DNA of 21,976 bases from Leptotrichiaceae bacterium (lineage in GTDB: Bacteria; Fusobacteriota; Fusobacteriia; Fusobacteriales; Leptotrichiaceae). Position 1 is the stretch's first letter, and each line of letters begins with the position of its first letter. Positions 1-7,487 of the stretch are shown piece after piece. The notes below the pieces were generated by a model that ran no database searches, was not told the origin of the DNA, and was given only the letters and a program-made list of their open reading frames with translations. Where the stretch lies: assembly GCA_030532815.1 (NCBI GenBank), contig JAUNKI010000008.1, positions 1-21,976 of the forward strand, written 5' to 3'. The position numbers were made by a program, and so were the translations under genes.

Positions 1-580
1 AACCCATTCGTATTTTCATTTGTCCCCTTCTGTCATGCACAATATGCCTCACAGAAATATGTCCTACAGTATAATGCCTCTTCTATCTCTTCATAACCCG
101 AAAACTCTTTCTCCCTATCAAATGTTAATGTCTTTACTAAATCTTTTGGTAGGCTGCTTAAATATTATTGCCGGTGTTACATTTTCTGATTTTCTATTCT
201 CTATCAATATCGCTATATAATATATCGATTTTCTTTTCAGTAAATGTTACAAAGCAGTGTTTACTCTTCCTTTTATGACCTATTCTACCCGATTCTACTG
301 TATCTATTTCCCAATGTTCCAATTCCTCTCTTTTATATACTTCCTTAGGTCTTTTATCAATAGTTCTGCCTCCATCATTAAACTTACCTCTTTTTTCTGA
401 TGGTCTTTTAAAATTACCCTTTCTTCTAAGTTGTTTCATACTGACCTTTTCTATTTCATTTCTATGTATTAGCCTATATATTGTTCCTGTTGATGGGACT
501 TTTAAATCACAGGGAGCTTCTCTATTGGATATTTGTTCAGGAGACCAATTTTACAGCAAACTGACATTTTTGAGCAATAG
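1..580 (-). pseudogene. Decayed IS30-family transposase (left end cut by window)
   Basis: Minus-strand translation shows IS30 transposase blocks in order but in different frames. The first is WSPEQIS followed by VPSTGTIYRLIHR (about 547-465). Next come RPKEVYKREELEHWEIDTVESG and KHCFVTFTEKK (about 360-225), whose HWEID aspartate belongs to the DDE core. RKSENVTPAII and LPKDLVKTLTFDR lie further on, and YCA-stop-QKGTNENTNG is at the window edge. Lesions are visible directly: a TAA at 551-553 just before the WSPEQ block, a stop at 194-196, at least two frame changes between about 200 and 130, and a TGA where the family has the Trp of AWQKGTNEN. The element is therefore dead. Its 3' end lies beyond position 1. 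No terminal inverted repeat could be recognised near 580-621, so the upstream limit is approximate. Confidence 0.88.
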
Positions 581-621
581 TAAAATTTGAGCTGAATTAT
601 TTTTTGGCTCACAGTCGAACA

Positions 622-1065
622 TTAATCTCTTATTTTTACTTCCACTTTACTTTCTGTACTTTTAGGAAGTTCCAGAAAAGCCTTCCAGCCTTCTAACACT
701 CTTTTATATTCCTTCAGTTTACAAGTCCAGACAGGATACTCCTCACATTCTCCGAAAATGGTATGTATAAACTGAACATCTGATTTTGTTATTTTATGCT
801 GAAATGCCTGACCGTCCCATTCTGTTACTGAAATTTCTCCATTTTCCATATCTTTTATCGCTGACAGAACTTCATCACAGCTTTCAGAATATTGGAAATC
901 TTCCATTATTCCCGTTATCAGATATTTTCTGTACTGCTCCAATTTATGTTTTTTTTGGGAATGTTTCTTATCGGGTATTTTTTCTGTTTTTCCGGAATAT
1001 AAAAGTTCGGGATATTCAGTCAATCCAAAATCTTCATCATCATAATAGCCGAATATTACTTTCAT
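622..1065 (-). CDS. Probable immunity protein for the adjacent EndoU toxin
   Basis: This is a 147-residue soluble protein with no signal peptide or membrane segment. It is rich in acidic and aromatic residues: an N-terminal YYDDEDFG, a central YSESCDEV, a C-terminal half with WDGQAF and VWTC, and a closing GWKAFLEL. I recognise no enzyme motif. The role is inferred from context. Its ATG overlaps the TAA of the EndoU toxin gene by one base (TAATG), and a run of five G (GAGGGGGAC) just upstream serves as ribosome binding site inside the toxin gene. Such tight coupling, with the small gene directly downstream of a nuclease toxin, is the usual toxin-immunity arrangement. Small cytosolic immunity proteins of this size and composition are common, but I cannot assign a named Imm family. 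It could also be an unrelated small gene. Confidence 0.7.
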   Translation of the reverse strand: MKVIFGYYDDEDFGLTEYPELLYSGKTEKIPDKKHSQKKHKLEQYRKYLITGIMEDFQYSESCDEVLSAIKDMENGEISVTEWDGQAFQHKITKSDVQFIHTIFGECEEYPVWTCKLKEYKRVLEGWKAFLELPKSTESKVEVKIRD

Positions 1066-1742
1066 TATCTGTCCCCCTCGTAAATAGGATAAGCTGTTAT
1101 TTTGGGGCTTTTATAACCTCTTATAATAACTCCGCTTTTACTTATTCCCTGCCACATATTACTGTCTCTTCCACGCAGTTCCTTTCTATTTTCCCATGCC
1201 GAATTTATTTCGTCTATAACCCTTTTTTCATCCCAGTTTTCAGGAAACATCGTATTAACTCCTCCATTGCTTGTTTTTTTCTGCCATTTCCCGTCGGGTC
1301 TTTTTATTTCTACATTTGCTCTATATACACCATTATTTGCAGGAATTCCTATTCTTTTTATAATTCTGACGTCCCCTCTGAGAAGAGTATGACCTCCTGT
1401 AACTTTATCTCCACTTGAGTTTATATCTCCTCCTATTATGTGGTCATAGTCTATTTTATATTTTCTGTTTCCTGCCCCTGACTGCTGTCCTACGGTAACA
1501 TCTTTTTCTATACCGGTATTTGATGTATCTGAAGAATATTCTTTTTTATTTTTTTTCCTATTTTTTCTGTTTCCTTTTTTACTATTTTCAGAAGAATTTT
1601 TCTCCTTGTTATTTTTCTGTGAAGTAATTACATTCACATTCTTTTGCTGTTCCTTACCTATAAAAAATTTTGTCACGGTTACACATAAAATAACGATTAA
1701 AAATACTTCAGCTATTTTTTTCATAGTTTTTTTCATATTCAT
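1065..1742 (-). CDS. Membrane-anchored or secreted EndoU-family ribonuclease toxin
   Basis: The protein has 225 residues from the ATG at 1742. An upstream TTG (1757) is in frame, but its GAGG (1752-1755) is better read as the Shine-Dalgarno, nine bases before that ATG. Order of parts: a basic N-terminus and one hydrophobic helix (about residues 9-27, IAEVFLIVILCVTVTKFF), a Lys/Asn/Ser-rich linker (about 30-95), then a C-terminal domain matching bacterial EndoU. Family marks are HIIGGD (His about 101), GGHTLLRGD (His about 118), NGVYRANVEI, WQKKTSNGG (lysine candidates for the triad), TMFPENW, WQGISKSGVIIRGY and the terminal TAYP. EndoU enzymes cut RNA with a His-His-Lys centre and are common toxin tips in polymorphic and contact-dependent systems. 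Here there is no large carrier, only a signal or anchor helix, so export is probably Sec-dependent. The gene starts 24 bases after the phosphohexomutase stop. Confidence 0.85.
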   Translation of the reverse strand: MNMKKTMKKIAEVFLIVILCVTVTKFFIGKEQQKNVNVITSQKNNKEKNSSENSKKGNRKNRKKNKKEYSSDTSNTGIEKDVTVGQQSGAGNRKYKIDYDHIIGGDINSSGDKVTGGHTLLRGDVRIIKRIGIPANNGVYRANVEIKRPDGKWQKKTSNGGVNTMFPENWDEKRVIDEINSAWENRKELRGRDSNMWQGISKSGVIIRGYKSPKITAYPIYEGDR

Positions 1743-1766
1743 AAATATTAACCTCAATTTTTTTAA

Positions 1767-3299
1767 TTATTTAATAGCAGAACTGTCAATTTCATCATAA
1801 TTTTTCAGAAATTTATAAAGTTTTTTTTCAATATCTGCAATTTTTCCTTTTTCTCCTGTTTCAATATTCAGGCAGAGCAAAGGTTCATGTAATGACAATC
1901 TCAATAAAAACCATCCTTCTTTTTCACAATTCACTCTCACGCCTTCATAATTGGGTTTTTCCAATTTCCATTCAGGAATTTCCCCGACATATTCAGGCAA
2001 TGCTTCCAGAACTTTATTTCCGCTTTCTCTGAAATCCTGAGCATTTATAGAAAACCTTATTTCCTTCTCTTCGGCAGGTTCTTTCAGTTCACCCAGTATA
2101 TCCGTAAAACTTGCTCCTTCTTTCCTACTTTTAACCAGCTGTATTAAAAGACGTGCAGCCATATATGCTCCGTCATCGAGAAAATAATTATCAATAAACG
2201 CCGCATGCCCTGAAGTTTCTATTGCAAGCGGTGTAAAAATTCCTTTTTTATTGAGTTTTTTGGCTTCATTTATTACATTTTTATATCCTCTTTGAAATCT
2301 GTGGTGTTTTCCTCCCCTGTTTTCAATAAACTTTTTCAGACCAATTGAAGTAACCGAATCGGTAACTATTGTTGCACCCTTATTTTCCTTCAGAAGTATA
2401 TCGCTCAACAATGCAATCAGACTGTTTCTGTTTATTTCACGGCCATTTTTATCTACAAAGGCACTTCTGTCGCCGTCTGCATCAAATATTATACCGAAAT
2501 CGGCATTATTATTTAAAACTGCATTTTTTATAGAATCTATAGCTTCTTTTGCTTCAGGGTTCGGAACATGATTAGGAAAATTTCCGTCAGGATTTAAAAA
2601 TTGGCTTCCTGTAGAATCTCCTCCCAGCTCTTTTATAACTTTGTCGGCAAAAAAACCTGCTGCTCCGTTACCTGCATCAATTACTACTTTTAAACCTTTC
2701 AGAGGCTCTTTCTCTTCGCCTGTTTCCTTTCTGATGAGTTCACATAAATAACGGGCATAATCTTCTGACAGATTTTTCTCAGTGATTTTTCCTTTTTCAT
2801 CTTTTATTCCCATTGCTTTTTTTAAATTTTCCTCACATTGACATTTTGTCCTTTTCCCCATTTCCAGCATTTCCAATACATCGGATTTTTCAAATCCTCC
2901 GTCAGCAGTAAAAAATTTTAATCCGTTATAATAACTCGGCAGGTGACTTGCCGTTATCATTATTGCACCGTCCGCCTTATAATCTTCAAATACTGTTGTC
3001 ATGAAAAGTGACGGTGTTATGGACATTTTACAGTCATAAACATCTATTCCCGATTCCTTCAGTACATTTCTTATTATTTCTGAGAATTCGGCTCCCGTAT
3101 GCCTTGCATCATACCCTACCGAAACTCTTATTTTTCTGTTTTCTTCATCAGCTTTTCTTTCATACTTTCTTTTTATCCATTTTTCAAATCCTTTTGCAAT
3201 AAATTTTACTTCTTCTCCGGATAAATTGATTTTTCTGCCTTCAAATTCTGAAACTGTTCCTCTTATATCAGTTCCGCTTACTAAATGTTTCAATTCCAT
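1767..3299 (-). CDS. Alpha-D-phosphohexomutase (phosphoglucomutase/phosphomannomutase)
   Basis: A 510-residue member of the phosphohexomutase family, which moves phosphate between C6 and C1 of hexose phosphates for glycogen, nucleotide-sugar or cell-envelope synthesis. The four active-site loops are all present: the phosphoserine loop ITASHLPSYYNG (about 114-125), the metal loop DADGDR (273-278), the sugar loop ETSGH (361-365), and a C-terminal phosphate loop LRLSLHEPLL. TASHLP and RLSLHEP differ from the commoner TASHNP and RxSGTEP and recall the subgroup also found in plant chloroplasts, so substrate (glucose, mannose or glucosamine phosphate) cannot be fixed from sequence. The start has a good site (AGAGAGG before ATG). 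It follows holB by 42 bases in the mreB operon. Confidence 0.88.
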   Translation of the reverse strand: MELKHLVSGTDIRGTVSEFEGRKINLSGEEVKFIAKGFEKWIKRKYERKADEENRKIRVSVGYDARHTGAEFSEIIRNVLKESGIDVYDCKMSITPSLFMTTVFEDYKADGAIMITASHLPSYYNGLKFFTADGGFEKSDVLEMLEMGKRTKCQCEENLKKAMGIKDEKGKITEKNLSEDYARYLCELIRKETGEEKEPLKGLKVVIDAGNGAAGFFADKVIKELGGDSTGSQFLNPDGNFPNHVPNPEAKEAIDSIKNAVLNNNADFGIIFDADGDRSAFVDKNGREINRNSLIALLSDILLKENKGATIVTDSVTSIGLKKFIENRGGKHHRFQRGYKNVINEAKKLNKKGIFTPLAIETSGHAAFIDNYFLDDGAYMAARLLIQLVKSRKEGASFTDILGELKEPAEEKEIRFSINAQDFRESGNKVLEALPEYVGEIPEWKLEKPNYEGVRVNCEKEGWFLLRLSLHEPLLCLNIETGEKGKIADIEKKLYKFLKNYDEIDSSAIK

Positions 3300-3341
3300 A
3301 AATACCTCTCTTTATTACTCTTTTTTACAATTATTTTATTT

Positions 3342-4277
3342 TTATGTTTCCTGCAGTAAATCAAAAAAATTGAACAGAATACTTCTTATATTTACATTGT
3401 TTTTTATACTGTTTTTTAAATTTATCAATTTTTTCAATTTATTCCCGTCTGATGAAAGTTTTGTATTTATTATTATTTTCCCGAGTAAATCTGTCAGTTT
3501 ATCTCTTTCCTGCTTAAATTCACTTTCGATTTCATTAACTGCTGTATAAATTTCTCTCATATCCGAAAATCTGATTTTTTTTCCTATATATTCCGTGCTT
3601 TTATTATATTTTATTATTAAATCAAGTTCATCAGTTTCCGGATTTTCATTTTCTCCGTTTAAATATCTCTTCATTTCAATAATATAATTTACGGCATCTG
3701 AAAGTGATAATATGTAACTGTTGTATTTTTCAAGAGAAACATTTCTCTCTTTCCATTTTTTTATATTATTTTCATTTCCGTCAAAAAAATAGTAAATTTC
3801 CCTGCTGACATCAAGTTCTCTGTTATTTTCCCCATCTATATGAAATTTTATAGTTCTCGATTTTATTGTCGGAATAATGTCAAGACTTCTTGACAATAAA
3901 ATAAAATATACATCTTTAGGAGGTTCTTCCAATATCTTGAGCAGAGCATTGGAAGATTCCTTTCTCAATCCTTCAATTCCCGAAAGTATAAAAATCTTTT
4001 TCGGAGAATTATAGGATGATTCTATTGCAGAATATATTATTTCCCTGACTTCATCAATTTTTATATTCTGATTTTCCCTGTTTATAACTTCTATATCGGG
4101 GTATTGTAAACTGTCTATTTTTCTTGATATACTTTCATATTCTTCAGAATTTCTTTCAATTCCCGAAGTCATTACCATTTTGGAAAATTCCAATGCATAA
4201 AAAAATAAATCAACTCTTTTATCTCCGTAAAAAAGGTAACTGGCACTTCTTTTGTTCTGTTTTGCCTCTTTTTTCAA
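3342..4277 (-). CDS. holB: DNA polymerase III delta-prime subunit-like protein, N-terminal frameshift suspected
   Basis: This is the clamp-loader delta-prime subunit, which with delta and the gamma/tau subunits loads the sliding clamp. In the 311-residue open frame: SYLFYG (13-18) at the position of the P-loop, YPDIEVI (59-65), IDEVREI (74-80), KKIFILSGIEGL (93-104), the hallmark SSNALLKILEEPP (108-120), and IPTIKSRT (135-142, the SRC motif with Thr for Cys). The Walker A is lost (YGDKRVDL), usual for delta-prime, and no zinc-binding cysteines remain. The only in-frame start upstream of these blocks is a TTG at 4277 without a ribosome site. A better ATG at 4305, three bases after the mreB stop, reads MKNSEILKKLEK and is one base out of frame. 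Dropping one A from the A6 tract at about 4270-4275 joins the two into a normal delta-prime N-terminus, so the true 5' limit is probably 4305. Confidence 0.82.
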   Translation of the reverse strand: MKKEAKQNKRSASYLFYGDKRVDLFFYALEFSKMVMTSGIERNSEEYESISRKIDSLQYPDIEVINRENQNIKIDEVREIIYSAIESSYNSPKKIFILSGIEGLRKESSNALLKILEEPPKDVYFILLSRSLDIIPTIKSRTIKFHIDGENNRELDVSREIYYFFDGNENNIKKWKERNVSLEKYNSYILSLSDAVNYIIEMKRYLNGENENPETDELDLIIKYNKSTEYIGKKIRFSDMREIYTAVNEIESEFKQERDKLTDLLGKIIINTKLSSDGNKLKKLINLKNSIKNNVNIRSILFNFFDLLQET

Positions 4278-4308
4278 GTTTTTTCAGTATTTCACTGTTT
4301 TTCATATT

Positions 4309-5343
4309 CTAACTTTCTCTCATTTGTAAAGTTTTCAGCAACTTTTTATTGTCAAAGGCTTTTCCTCCGCCTAAAACAACTGAATCTAGAGGATTTTCAG
4401 CCAAGTATACTTTTATTCCTATTTCCTTTTCCATTAATTCCACGAAATTTCTTATAAGGGAACCTCCTCCTGTCATTACTATTCCGTTATCAAGAATATC
4501 TGCAGCCAGTTCAGGAGGACATTTTTCCAAAACTTCCTTTGAAGAATTGACTATCTGATAAAGAGAATCTTCTATGGCTTCATATATTTCGTTGGCATTT
4601 ACCTGAACCGTATTCGGAATTCCGAGTTCCAAATCTCTCCCTTTTATATCCATTACTTCGGGATCGGACAGTTTTATTGCAGTTGCCAGCTCTTTTTTTA
4701 TTTTTTCGGCAGTTCTGTCTCCTACGAGTAAATTATATTTTTTCTTTATATATCTCACTATATCTTCGTCAAATTTATTTCCTGCTGTTTTTATGGACTT
4801 ACTTGATATTACTTCATCAAGGGACAGTATAGCTATATCAGTGGAGCCTCCTCCTATATCCACTACCATATTTCCTTCAGGCTGTGAAATATCTATTCCT
4901 GAACCGATTATTGCCGCTCTCCCCTCTTCAATAATATACGTTTTTTTCGCCCCTTTTACCGAATCAAAAAGTGCTTTTCTTTCTACACTTGTAACTTCTA
5001 TCGGTACACATATCATCACTTCAGGCTTGAACAGTGAATTTCCGTAAATTTTATGTAAAAAATAACTTATCATTTCCTTTGTAGAATCAATATCGGCAAT
5101 AACTCCGTCTTGTAACGGCTTTATAGCTTCAATGCTGGCAGGAGTTTTTCCCAACATTTCCCTTGCTTCCCTTCCTACAGCTATTATTTTCCCTGTCTTT
5201 CTGTCTCTTGCCACAACTGAAGGTTCATTTAGTACTATTCTTCTTTTCTGTTTATCATAAATCAGTATATTGGCTGTTCCCAAATCAATTGAAATGCTTT
5301 TATTAACTCTGAATATTTTAAAGAAATCAAATATATTTTTCAT
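4309..5343 (-). CDS. mreB: Rod-shape-determining actin homologue MreB
   Basis: MreB is a bacterial actin that forms membrane-bound filaments steering lateral wall synthesis with MreC, MreD, RodA and PBP2. The 344-residue length is typical. Seen: an amphipathic start (MKNIFDFFKIFRVNK), phosphate-1 loop SIDLGTANILIYD (18-30), PLQDGVIAD (77-84), MICVPIEVTSVERKA, phosphate-2 loop VDIGGGSTDIAIL (161-173), AGNKFDEDI (187-195), and adenosine motif MTGGGSLIRNF (290-300). One departure: the connecting segment reads IIEEGRAAIIGSGI (137-150) where MreB proteins usually have IEEPxAAAIGAG, so this may be a divergent paralogue. AAGGAGGAG precedes the ATG. It heads a minus-strand operon with holB three bases downstream (at ATG 4305). 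No mreC or mreD is adjacent in this window. Confidence 0.93.
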   Translation of the reverse strand: MKNIFDFFKIFRVNKSISIDLGTANILIYDKQKRRIVLNEPSVVARDRKTGKIIAVGREAREMLGKTPASIEAIKPLQDGVIADIDSTKEMISYFLHKIYGNSLFKPEVMICVPIEVTSVERKALFDSVKGAKKTYIIEEGRAAIIGSGIDISQPEGNMVVDIGGGSTDIAILSLDEVISSKSIKTAGNKFDEDIVRYIKKKYNLLVGDRTAEKIKKELATAIKLSDPEVMDIKGRDLELGIPNTVQVNANEIYEAIEDSLYQIVNSSKEVLEKCPPELAADILDNGIVMTGGGSLIRNFVELMEKEIGIKVYLAENPLDSVVLGGGKAFDNKKLLKTLQMRES

Positions 5344-5686
5344 TTCTCCTCCTTGAATATTATGTATAAATTAATTTTCTCCAATATTATAAATCGACCG
5401 GAGATTGTCCCATAAGGTACAGAAATATATCCAATCATAAATTTTATATATTTTCTCTTTTTTATAAAATCATTAAAAATATATAATGCTTAGTAGTTAA
5501 AGAATTATTTTTAACTTATGAGACAGCTTCGTTACTGTTCCGAAATTTTTTTTTTACGCTTTTTTGTGACTTATTCTGAATTATAATTTGTTATTATATT
5601 ATCTTATCTTATAAATAAATATAATATCAAACCTGTATTTTTCTGTTTTCCAAAATAATATTTTACACTTTTTGTGCAGTTTCCTG
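5344..5686. other. 343-base gap between cysS and mreB
   Basis: No coding frame of interest. Just after the cysS stop on the minus strand lies a tiny GCAG-GAAA-CTGC hairpin (about 5674-5685), followed by CAC-AAAAA-GTG. Neither has a convincing U-tract, so cysS termination is unclear. On the minus strand a TATAAT (plus-strand 5386-5391) would put an mreB transcript start near 5380, but no good -35 element is seen at 16-18 bases. The rest is A/T-rich with an A10 tract on the minus strand. I recognise no RNA gene here. Confidence 0.5.
5386..5391 (-). promoter_or_regulatory. Possible -10 element for the mreB operon
   Basis: A perfect TATAAT on the minus strand lies 42 bases upstream of the mreB ATG, giving a leader of about 37 bases. 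No recognisable -35 sits at the right distance and no TG extension is present. In such A/T-rich DNA chance TATAAT occurs often. Confidence 0.3.
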
Positions 5687-7186
5687 CTATATTAATGTAT
5701 AATCCGTTGTTCCGTCTTTATTATCCTTAATTTCCACTCCTATTTTCTTAAGTTCGTCACGAATTTTATCAGACAATTCAAAGTTTTTGCTTTTTCTTGC
5801 ATCATTTCTTATTTTCAGAAGCAGCTCCATTAAACTTTCAGACAGTCCTCCGCCGTTTTCTTTTTCTTCATTTGTCATTAAAACTCCTAAAACTTCTTCG
5901 ATTTTTGTTTTTAAAGATTTATAGGATAAATTCAGTACTTCAGAAAACAGTTCCCGTTTTTCCTTTCTTTCTTCATCAGATATTTTTTCAATATTATCTG
6001 AAAATTTATTTGTTTCTCTTATCTGATCGAATATAGTGGATAGTGCCTGAGGTGTATTCAAATCTTCATCCATTGCTTTAATAAACTTTATATTGAATTT
6101 TTCAACTTTTTCTCTGAAAATTTCGGCAGATTTATATATTTCATCTGTTTTTTCTTCAATATTTACATAATTGTCTGTTTTATTCTGATTTTTCAGATTT
6201 TTTATAACATTTTCAAATCTTCTTAAAGATGAAACCATATTTTTCAAAGTCTTTCGGGCATTTTCCATATCTTCAAAGGAAAAATTTATAGGCTTTCTGT
6301 AATGAGTACTTAATATAAATAATCTTACCACATTTCCCGAAAATTTCCCTAATATTTCCCTTAGTAAAAAGAAGTTGCCTGCAGACTTGGACATTTTATC
6401 TCCGTTAATCTGAACAAATCCGTTATGCATCCAGTATTTTGCAAAATGTCCGTGATATGCACACCTGCTCTGGGCGATTTCATTTTCATGATGAGGAAAT
6501 ACGAGGTCCTGTCCTCCTCCGTGTATATCAAATGAATCTCCGAGATATTTTTTTGACATTGCACTGCACTCTATATGCCAGCCCGGACGTCCTTTTCCCC
6601 ACGGTGAATCCCAATACGGTTCTCCTTCCTTTTTCTTTTTCCACAAGGCGAAATCAAGAGGGTTATTTTTTATTTCCATAATGTCCACTCTTGCTCCCAT
6701 TTCGAGCTCGTCTGTTTTCTGATTGGAAAGTTTACCGTAATTATTATATTTTTTCACATCAAAAAATACATTTCCGTCTGTTTCGTAAGCATATCCGTTT
6801 TTTATAAGTCTTTCGGTAATTTCTATAATTTCGTTTATATTTTCGGTAACTTTGGGGCGTTTTATATCCTTTAACACATTCAGAGGTTCAATATCTTCAA
6901 AAAATCCCTGAATATATTTTTCCGTTATTTTTTCAGTACTTATTCCTTCTTCATTTGCCTTTTTTATTATTTTATCGTCCACATCGGTAAAATTCTGTAT
7001 GTAAGTGACATCATAACCTCTGTATTTAAAATATCTCGCCAATATGTCGAACACAATAATAGGTCTTGCATTACCGAGATGTATATAGTTGTATACCGTA
7101 GGTCCGCAGACATACATTTTTACCTTTCCTTCTTCTACAGGTATAAATTCTTCAAGTTTATTGGACATTGTATTATAAAGTCTCAT
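5687..7186 (-). CDS. cysS: Cysteinyl-tRNA synthetase
   Basis: Class I aminoacyl-tRNA synthetase that charges tRNA-Cys in the cytosol. The 499 residues include all family marks: MYVCGPTVYNYIHLGNARP (24-42; Cys27 is a zinc ligand and HLGN the HIGH-type motif), FTDVDDKI (66-73), GRPGWHIECSAM (199-210; Cys207), the zinc ligands His232 and Glu236 in FPHHENE (230-236), HNGFV (254-258), and the KMSKS loop (264-268). The C-terminal anticodon-binding part ends with a Lys-rich ARKSKNFELSDKIRDEL helix. The start follows GAAAGGAGAG at 7-8 bases. It lies 300 bases downstream of mutS2 and 343 bases upstream of mreB, so it is probably transcribed separately or by read-through. Confidence 0.97.
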   Translation of the reverse strand: MRLYNTMSNKLEEFIPVEEGKVKMYVCGPTVYNYIHLGNARPIIVFDILARYFKYRGYDVTYIQNFTDVDDKIIKKANEEGISTEKITEKYIQGFFEDIEPLNVLKDIKRPKVTENINEIIEITERLIKNGYAYETDGNVFFDVKKYNNYGKLSNQKTDELEMGARVDIMEIKNNPLDFALWKKKKEGEPYWDSPWGKGRPGWHIECSAMSKKYLGDSFDIHGGGQDLVFPHHENEIAQSRCAYHGHFAKYWMHNGFVQINGDKMSKSAGNFFLLREILGKFSGNVVRLFILSTHYRKPINFSFEDMENARKTLKNMVSSLRRFENVIKNLKNQNKTDNYVNIEEKTDEIYKSAEIFREKVEKFNIKFIKAMDEDLNTPQALSTIFDQIRETNKFSDNIEKISDEERKEKRELFSEVLNLSYKSLKTKIEEVLGVLMTNEEKENGGGLSESLMELLLKIRNDARKSKNFELSDKIRDELKKIGVEIKDNKDGTTDYTLI

Positions 7187-7271
7187 TATCTCTCCTTTCT
7201 CGGGTATTCTGTCTTTTGTAAAAACAGGAAATATTTTCCTACATTTTATATACTGTAAAATTTCTATTTTC

Positions 7272-7287
7272 TTCCATAAAAATGGAA
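7272..7287. repeat. Small perfect hairpin TTCCAT-4-ATGGAA
   Basis: Six-base arms at 7272-7277 and 7282-7287 flank a four-base A/T loop. It could be a weak RNA hairpin in the cysS leader, or chance. There is no clear U-tract on the minus strand. Confidence 0.3.
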
Positions 7288-7314
7288 TATTATTTTTAAT
7301 GATTTTATTATAAT

Positions 7315-7341
7315 TTCCGTTATTTCCCCGACGGAATTTTT
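7315..7341. repeat. Inverted repeat TTCCGT-10-ACGGAA, T5 on the plus side
   Basis: Arms at 7315-7320 and 7331-7336 flank a C-rich loop, and five T (7337-7341) follow on the plus strand. As a plus-strand terminator it has no gene to serve. On the minus strand, downstream of mutS2, the U-tract is missing. Its location between two minus-strand genes makes a weak mutS2 terminator possible. Confidence 0.3.
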
Positions 7342-7487
7342 ATACTGTAAACTTTAAATTTTTATATATTTACATAGCTTCCCGATTTCCGTTAAAATTT
7401 CTATTTTCGTATTTTTAAAACTAAATATCGGTATATACTTCAATTAAAATAAAAAATTTAAAAATAACAATAGCTGTTCCCATCTAT

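Larger units (their letters stand above)
7187..7487. other. 301-base gap between mutS2 and cysS
   Basis: A/T-rich, no coding frame of note. It holds two small inverted repeats, listed separately (7272-7287 and 7315-7341), between the mutS2 stop and the cysS start. No promoter with both elements could be recognised on the minus strand, although cysS must be expressed. Several TATAAA/TATAAT-like strings occur without partners. Confidence 0.5.

Noticed and set aside
786..1418. 210-codon plus-strand frame across the toxin-immunity pair
   Set aside because: Antisense shadow: Ser/Phe-rich, opposite to two genes with motifs and ribosome sites.
1670..1700. Lipoprotein signal in the EndoU toxin (VILC)
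   Set aside because: The residue before Cys is Leu, where lipoboxes need Gly, Ala or Ser.
4265..4280. Programmed -1 frameshift on A-AAA-AAG in holB
   Set aside because: The shift needed is one base forward (or two back), not one back, so the classical -1 heptamer does not fit.
5670..5686. cysS terminator hairpin GCAG-GAAA-CTGC
   Set aside because: A four-base stem with no U-tract after it.
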